A stretch of 64,000 nt of DNA, from positions 17,521,366-17,585,365 of the forward strand of contig CAMZMU010000075.1 in NCBI GenBank assembly GCA_947311845.1. Direction: 5' to 3'. Origin of the DNA: Poa pratensis (Eukaryota; Streptophyta; Magnoliopsida; Poales; Poaceae). Positions 57,541 to 64,000 of the stretch are shown one piece after another. Position 1 is the stretch's first letter; each line of letters opens with the position of its first letter. The position numbers were made by a program, and so were the translations under genes. Under the pieces are notes generated by a model. The model worked only from the letters and a program-made list of their open reading frames with translations. It had not been told where the DNA came from and searched no databases.

Positions 57541-58892
57541 AACCCTTACTTGTCCTCAAGTAAGTAAGGACATAGATCATTACATGCATCAATGGACTTA
57601 TGGTTGATAAATAAATACGAGCATTGTATCATCATCATATTCAATTGCAATGTAAGATTAATGAATTAAAACTCATACACATAAGGGCAGCATAAGTAGA
57701 AGCTCTAGCAATCACCCCTTACACTTTGAAAGCAAATAACCATTGTATGTTGGACAATTGAATCACACTATTTTTAACATGCTTTTGCTCTTATGGCTAG
57801 CATCATAATGTTTAATACTTTACTGAAGTTTAAAGACAAGATAAACTCTCATTGGATAACAAGTTAAAGAAGACAAATGAAAAGACAGATATAAAATTAT
57901 TTGCACCCTTGCTTCACTAGTAACTAGTGCAAACTTTAGTCATGGATGTTTCAATCAAGTTCTTATGCTCAAACAACCTTTATCTCACACTTTCCATGGC
58001 TAACCGAATCCTCGGGTGCCTTCCTTTCATACACTTTACAAGAGCATAAGTATTGACACATCCATGATCATTAATTTGCTCAAAAGATACTAGATTCTAA
58101 CAAGAGTGTTTCATATCCTTTTCATTAACTATTCCCAACTTTTTATGCTACAAGACTATATCTCAACCTTAAACTTATTAATTCTCAAGTCATAATGACT
58201 CACTCTTTTCTTATTTATATTGAGCTAGATTCTACAATTGTCCAACATACTCAAGTTAATTAAATTCAAGGCAAGATGTGACTGAAACCTCTAAAATAAA
58301 CCACGCTCATTTGCATGAGTGTTACCCATAAATCTCCAAACAAGAGAATCATGGATGACACCATACTTTAATATTCATTGATAAACCATAAGATAGGGAT
58401 ACATGATAATGCTCCATGAGCTCACACAAGCCTAAAAGAGATTGATAACTAAATGATAAAAGCAAAACACACCATGACTAGATAGATATGATAAACTAGT
58501 AAAGATAAAGACTAGGTGGAACTCCCCCAAGCTTGACGTCTTGCTAGAACCACTTCTGCTCTTTCTTCTTGTCTTCATAATAATTATCTTCAAGTTTTCC
58601 AACAATGCTCATCATAAGGTTGTAGGCTTTTCAAACTCCCTTGCAGCTTCTCCCAGTTTTTCCATGAGATTCTTCTCCACCGTCTTCTTGTTAGGCTTCC
58701 ACTCCGGGCTTGGTACTTTCACATTCGGGATCTTACGGTCCCATTCACCAGGATAGTTCTCTTGAGTGCACGCTTGAATTCCCTGTCAATAAGAGTAGAA
58801 GCACGTTTTGCTAGCAAGTGCGTGTCTAGGGGCCTTCCCTCCTGTGCTCATGCGCGCCGTCTGCCTCTTGTTTCCAAGAGACATGTTCACCT
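57541..58892 (-). other. Non-coding 3' region of the Athila-type element
   Basis: AT-rich with no long frame, between the accessory ORF and the 3' LTR. One extra polypurine-like tract, ACTCCCCCAAGCTT, lies at 58521-58534, just before the accessory ORF frame ends. Confidence 0.6.
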
Positions 58893-59128
58893 TCACAGCA
58901 GCAACAGGGATAGGGAAGGTGGTGCTGAAGCCAGAGGCGCGATGTCGAGGCATGGCTCGATTTCTTCCTCTTCTTCTTCCACCTTCTCCTCGTCCGGCTC
59001 GTAGTCTTCATCATCTGAGTAGTCCTTCCTCTTCCTGTTCCTCCTCCACATGGAAGTGGGGCTGAGGCCCTCGAGCTCGTCATCATCTCTGTCCATGGAG
59101 GAGCATTGGAAGGAGTCCCCGAAGACAT
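58893..59128 (-). pseudogene. Accessory acidic ORF of the Athila-type element, frameshifted
   Basis: The ATG at 59128 opens MSSGTPSNAPP, but the conserved-looking coding frame is the neighbouring one from about 59100: MDRDDDELEGLSPTSMWRR, RKRKDYSDDEDYEPDEE, then a Glu run. One base appears lost within the first ten codons. It is an acidic protein with a basic patch (RRNRKRK), no transmembrane segment, and not like a retroviral envelope. Position between integrase and LTR is that of the extra ORF of Athila elements. The putative own promoter is at 59200-59450. Confidence 0.6.
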
Positions 59129-59199
59129 GGCTAAAAACCTGACAGACAGAAACAGCAAAAGCAAAGAACGCTCGAAAGCTCTCGGTGCGAGATTAGATC

Positions 59200-59450
59200 A
59201 ACGAAAAGGGGTATATATTGACGGTTTTTAGGTCAAGACGAAGCGTCGGAGTCGAAAACGAGACGAACGGGACTCCGAGGGGCAAAAGGAGTGGGCCCAC
59301 GCGGCCAAAGCATCTAACCGCGTGGGACCCCCTCTTTTCTCCCTCGGTCTCCGTTCCTTCCAATTTTCTTGTCCCACACGTTAATTTCCATAAAAAATGA
59401 TTCCGTAAAATATTACGCAATTCCGAGAAACTTTCCAGAGTAAAAGTTAC
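59200..59450 (-). promoter_or_regulatory. U3-like internal promoter candidate
   Basis: The plus-strand text GGTTTTTAGGTCAAGACGAA, GGCCCACGCGGCCAAAG and the following CGCGTGGGACC resemble the U3 of the LTR at 16082-17627 (about 17222-17335) and, more loosely, that at 57170-57240. On the minus strand a TATA box CAATATATAC (59211-59220) comes at the end of the U3-like part and about 85 bases before the accessory ATG at 59128. Confidence 0.5.
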
Positions 59451-59453
59451 CTT

Positions 59454-60658
59454 TTATTGATTTTGGATTTCTGAAACTGCAAACTTCTTTGCAATTACCT
59501 CCTCCGGTGTCTGTAAAATGAATTCCTCCACCTTTCCAATGAAGCTTTTTCCTGCAATATAATGTTTAAGGCGTTGTCCATTAACCACATGAGGTTTACC
59601 TTTCATATCACCATGAAGACGGATAGCTCCTGAACGGTATACTTCCTGTATCACTAATGGTCCCTGCCACTTTGAAGCTAACTTACCTGCAGAAAACTTG
59701 AAACGAGAGTTGTATAATAGCACTTGATCACCTACTTTGAATTCTTTCTTTTTAATTTTCTTGTCATGCCAAATCTTAACTTTTTCTTTAAACATCCTGG
59801 CACTTTCATAAGCTTCATTTCTCCATTCATCTAGTAGGTTTAAATCAAGAATTCTCTTCTCTCCAGCAGTTTTAAAATCAAAGTTCAATTGTTTAATAGC
59901 CCATCTAGCTTTATGTTCTAATTCAACAGGTAAATGACAAGCTTTTCCATAAACCATTTTATAAGGAGACATTCCCATAGGATTTTTAAAAGCAGTTCTA
60001 TAAGCCCATAATGCATCGTTAATTTTAAGTGGCCAATCAGACCTAGACTTATTCACTGTCTTTTCCAAAATGAGTTTAATTTCCCTATTACTTAATTCAA
60101 CTTGTCCACTAGTTTGGGGATGATAAGGTGATGCAATTCTATGGTTAACATCATATTTTGCCAAAGTTTTCCTAAGAATACCATGTAAGAAATGAGAACC
60201 ACCATCAGTAATTAAAAACCTAGGAACACCAAACCTGGGGAAAATGATGTCCTGAAGCATCTTCATTGCCGTGGCATGATCTGCACTTTTGGTTGGAATT
60301 GCTTCCACCCACTTTGTAACATAATCCACTGCAACCAAAATATGAGTATGCTTTGTCTTTGATTCGGGAAAGGTCCCATAAAGTCAAAACCCCACACATC
60401 AAATGGTTCAAGTGGTAAGGAATAGTTCATAGGCATTTCATTTCTCCTACCAATATTTCCTACTCTTTGACATTTATCACAAGATTTAACATATTCAGCA
60501 CAATCCTTAAATAAAGTAGGCCAATAAAAACCAGACTGTAATACCTTTGCACCTGTACGATCTCCTGCATGATGTCCTCCATAGGGACTGTCATGACAAT
60601 CTCTTATAATAGCCTGTTGTTCATACTCAGGTACACAACGTCTAATAATACCATCCAC
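59454..60658 (-). pseudogene. Integrase of the Athila-type element, frame-broken
   Basis: The part 60658-60263 carries the HHCC zinc domain (HAGDRTGAKVLQSGFYWP…CDKCQ). The part 60338-59454 carries the catalytic core ([36 protein letters not shown] with the D,D,E residues) and the C-terminal [16 protein letters not shown] fold. One frameshift lies at about 60300-60340. It would insert element cDNA. Confidence 0.88.
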
Positions 60659-60659
60659 A

Positions 60660-61352
60660 CTTTCTTATAAAGGAAAGGATCATCCCAAAATAATGTCTAA
60701 GATCATAAAAGAATTTCTTTCTTTGTTGAGTAGTGAAGTGTGGAGGTAAAACTTTACCAACAATAAAATTTGCATAATTGGCAAACCATGGAGATGCAAC
60801 TTTAGCACTAGAAACATTAATTGCAAGTTGTTCATTAAAAACTATCATTAATAGGAATAGGATCATCAGGTATATTTTCCATTCTAGAAAGATGATCAGC
60901 TACTTGATTATCTTCCCCTTTCCTATCAACAATGTGTAAATCAAATTCTTGCAATAGAAGTACCCATCTTATTAATCTAGGCTTAGCATCTTTCTTATGC
61001 ATTAAGTATTTAATGGCAGAATGATCAGTATGCAATGTGACTTTCGAATCAGTAATATAAGGTCTAAACTTGTCACAAGCAAATAGCACTGCTAAAAATT
61101 CTTTTTCAGTTGTGGCATAATTCCTTTGAGCAGCATCAAGTGTTCTACTAGCATAATAAATAACATTCAGTTTCTTATCAACACGTTGGCCCAAAACAGC
61201 CCCAACTGCATAATCACTAGCATCACACATAATTTCAAAAGGCAATTCCAATCAGGAGGTTGAATAATAGGAGCACTTATTAAAGCATTCTTCAAAATAT
61301 TAAAGGACTCAATGCAATCATCATTAAAAGAGAAAGGAACATCCTTTTGCAA
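60660..61352 (-). pseudogene. RNase H region of the Athila-type element, frame-broken
   Basis: [35 protein letters not shown] and [11 protein letters not shown] (61251-61030) give the DEDD-type RNase H core. Then comes the linker to integrase (60866-60660). Frame breaks near 61250, 60840 and 60660. Confidence 0.85.
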
Positions 61353-61496
61353 AAGATTGGTTAGGGTTTTGATATTTTGGAGAAATCTTTAATAAACCTA
61401 CGGTAAAAACCTGCATGCCCAAGAAAACTTCTTATACCTTTGAGATCCCTTGGGAATGGAGCTTTTCAATAGCTTCTATCTTTGCTGGGTCAACTT

Positions 61497-62457
61497 CTAT
61501 TCCTTTCCAGAAATCTTATGCCCAAGAACAATACCTTCAGTAACCATGAAGTGACACTTCTCCCAGTTTAAAACTAAGTGTTGGTCTTCACAACGCTGCA
61601 AAACTTTGTTAAGGTTGAACAAGCAATTATCGAAGGAAGTACCATACACAGAAAAATCATCCATAAAGACTTCCATTATCTTTTCAATATAATCAGCAAA
61701 TATAGCATTCATGCATCTTTGAAAAGTAGCAGGAGCATTGCACAAACCGAATGGCATTCTCCTATAAGCAAATGTACCAAATGGACATGTAAAAGTGGTT
61801 TTCTCTTGATCATCTTTATGAACAGGAATTTGGGAGAAACCTGAATAACCATCTAAATAGCAAAAGTGAGAGTGTTTAGATAACCTTTCTAACATTTGAT
61901 CAATAAATGGCAATGGGTAATGATCTTTACGAGTTGCTTTTTTAACTTCCTGAAATCAATACACATCTATAACCAACAACAGTACGTTGAGCTACAAGTT
62001 CATCCTCATCATTTGGAACAACAGTCATTCCACCCTTTTTAGGAACACAATGAACAGGACTAACCCACTTACTATCAGCTATGGGATAAATGATACCAGC
62101 TTCAATAAGTCTTATTACCTCTTTCCTTACCACTTCCTTCATTTTTGGATGGAGACGGCGTTGATAATCAACAACAGGTTTTGCATCTTCCTCCAAATTA
62201 ATTTTATGCATACATAGAGCTGGGCTTATACCTTTAAGATCATCAAGAGAGTATCCAATGGCTGGTCGGTGAGCTTTAAGCACATCAAGTAATTTCTCTT
62301 CTTCTTCAGCTGAAAGGTTAGCACTAATAATGACAGGATATATGCTCTTCTCATCCAAATATGCATATTTCAGATTTGTAGGCAAAGGTTTTAATTCAAA
62401 GCTAGGATCCCCTTTAGGTGGTGGTAGCACTCCTAAATTATCAGGTGGGATATGCAA
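61497..62457 (-). pseudogene. Reverse transcriptase of the Athila-type element, frame-broken
   Basis: N-terminal part 62457-61942: DDLKGISPALCMHKI, RRLHPKMKEVVRKEVIRL, WVSPVHCVPKKGG. Catalytic part 61913-61497: FCYLDGYSGFSQI, FGLCNAPATFQRCM and the active site FMDDFSVYG. The frame breaks at about 61920-61960, removing about a dozen codons of continuity. The FMDD form is normal for Athila. Confidence 0.88.
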
Positions 62458-62610
62458 TTGTAATTGTGGTGGTGTTGTGAAATATTTGTTCTAAAGCATC
62501 TTTTTCTTCTTCATTAAATGGTTCATCTTGATTAAGCATATCTTTCACCATCTGTTGAAGCTACAGCTACATGAGCAAGAGTTTCAATTACATCTTCAGA
62601 AATGGCTCTT

Positions 62611-63952
62611 TCAAATGTTTATCAGCAAATTTAAAAATTGAATCAAGTTTTTCACCAGCACATTTAATAAACACTTTCTCTTTAGCAAATTAATTTCAGC
62701 ACCAACAGTGTTTAAGAAAGGTCTACCAAAAATGATAGGACAAAATGAATCTTGAGGACAACCAAGCACAATAAAATCAGCAGGATATTTTATTTTGCCA
62801 ACCAATACTTCAACATCTCTAACAATTCCAATGGATAATATAATCTTTATTAGCAAGTTGAATTGTCATACCTGTCTCTTCCATAATGATAGGATCAATA
62901 TCAGGCTTGATTTCAAGATACAGAGAATATGGAATGACACTAATGCTTGCTCCAATATCACATAAGCCATGATAACTAGAAGTCCCAATAGTGCATGATA
63001 TAACAGGCTTACCAACCTTGGCCGAATTGCCTTTAACAACTTTAGTAGCATCTTCACATAGATAAACATCAACAGGATCTTCTTCATTTAATTGTTTGAT
63101 AATAGAGATTTGACTGTTGACTTCCATCTGTTCATAAGGCTGAGATCTTCTTCTTTTACTCTTGTTAGAAACAGCAATAAGTAAATTTTCCTTGACTTGG
63201 TTTGGATATGGTGGTGCCTCAACATACTCCTCAATTGTCAAGGATGACACTGGTTCTACCTGTTTAATAACTTTGGGTACAACAATAGATTGTTTAACAG
63301 GTTCAACATAAGCTTCAAACCCAGTTTTAGGAATACCAATATGATTAGCAAAAGATTTAGCTACCTCAATTATAACATAAGGATCAAGATTAAAAGTATC
63401 ACTCAGATTTTTAAACAAGGTAGAAGTAGAGAAATTCTCTACACATGAATACTCATAGTCCAGATAGGGCTCATTACCTTTATCAAGATCCCAATGACCA
63501 GTATTCTCAGAAATAGTCTCCAATAAATTCCATGCTTCTTCTTCAGTATTATTTGTAAAGCTTCCACTAGATGAATTATCCAGAAATTCCTTTTGTTGCC
63601 TTGGTAGCCTCACATAAAAGTTTATCAGAATAATTTTCCTTGTAAGATCATGACAAGGATTCTTGCGGAGGAGTTCCTTTAACCTCCCCCAAGCTTGAGT
63701 AATACTTTCTCCCAGATGTGGCCAGAAATTAAATATATAGCAGCGGTTCTCATAAGCTTCTCTAGGAGTAAAATACTTAAGAAAGAAAACCTTCCTCAAA
63801 ATACTCCAGTCCATAGTGACTTCTTCATCTAAAGACCTGAACCAAATACGAGCATTACCAGATAAAGACAGATATAACAGCTTCCTTTTTACCTGATCTT
63901 CAGAAATACCAGGAAGTCTAAATAAACCACATATAGCCTCAATTGTTTCCAT
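62611..63952 (-). pseudogene. Gag-protease of the Athila-type element, 5' end beyond clear start
   Basis: Frame 63952-62819: gag region with LPGISEDQVKRKLLYLSL, ARIWFRSL and FFLKYFTPREAYENR, no zinc knuckle, then the protease with CDIGASISVIPYSLYL (about 62960). A frameshift at about 62830 moves the rest of the protease (LGCPQDSFCPIIFGRPFLNT) to 62856-62611. The stretch after the first listed Met is open from further upstream, so the true start is probably beyond the window edge. Confidence 0.85.
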
Positions 63953-64000
63953 GTGTTCACGTGCAGATTTAGTTCCATCCCTGTAAATGGATTTTTCATA

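Larger units (their letters stand above)
56014..64000 (-). mobile_element. Athila-type Ty3/gypsy element, partial, decayed
   Basis: Minus orientation: 3' LTR at 56014-57525, polypurine tract at 57526-57540, a 1.9-kb accessory region, then integrase, RNase H, reverse transcriptase, protease and gag up to the window edge. The RT signature FMDDFSVYG and the long 3' region between integrase and LTR point to the Athila lineage. The 5' LTR is outside the window. Pol is cut by several frameshifts. Confidence 0.92.

Noticed and set aside
58541..59065. Plus-strand ORFs in the Athila-type 3' region
   Set aside because: Opposite strand to the element and to the acidic accessory frame; Ser runs are complements of Glu runs.

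Overview
The window reads as nuclear DNA of a grass with a large, repeat-rich genome, most likely a Triticeae species (wheat, barley or Aegilops group). The basis is the mix of repeats: CACTA transposons, Athila-type Ty3/gypsy elements primed by tRNA-Asp, Stowaway/hAT/PIF-like MITEs, and plant L1-type LINEs with a DUF4283-type ORF1. No species is assigned. All similarity statements come from reading the sequence; no search was run.

Layout. 1-5247: AT-rich repeats broken by CACTA-1 (844-3448). 5248-9082: CACTA-2. 9355-9870: a small TATA-bearing hypothetical gene on the minus strand. 10476-11043 and 11151-11624: two MITE-like elements immediately upstream of the only clearly intact conserved gene, a two-exon RABA4-type Rab GTPase (11926-13712). 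15679-24096: a minus-strand SKP1-like gene cut in two by a young 7.87-kb non-autonomous gypsy-type element (16082-23951). About 24600-31146: a nearly full-length but frame-broken LINE. 31147-34674: repeat debris. 34684-36390: a Mutator-like element with a 9-bp target duplication. 36632-39225: an SRC2-like C2-domain gene broken by a poly(A) retroposon and by an in-frame stop. 39362-42934: a PIF/Harbinger-like TIR pair enclosing a hAT remnant, itself hit by a second poly(A) retroposon. 45733-46111: a long foldback hairpin. 46320-46464: Stowaway MITE. 47170 to about 55473: a transposase-bearing CACTA-3, decayed. 56014-64000: an Athila-type gypsy element on the minus strand that runs off the right edge.

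How the parts interact. Of three conserved host genes, one is intact (RABA4) and two are split at base resolution by insertions with clear target duplications. In both split genes removing the insert plus one duplication puts the two halves back in phase, so the insertions hit genes that were open at that point. Two CACTA elements lack transposase but each carries a minus-strand cargo gene with a TATA box and an acidic-tract protein. The cargo of CACTA-1 shows three evenly spaced ubiquitin-interacting-motif-like segments. The pol-less gypsy element and the Athila-type element share LTR organisation, so they look like a dependent/helper pair. Two short poly(A) retroposons carry open reading frames but no reverse transcriptase, and both landed in coding sequence.

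The most promising leads are the triple-UIM CACTA cargo protein, the RT-less ORF-bearing retroposons, the U3-like internal promoter ahead of the accessory ORF of the Athila-type element, and the five-copy polypurine-tract motif inside the non-autonomous gypsy element.
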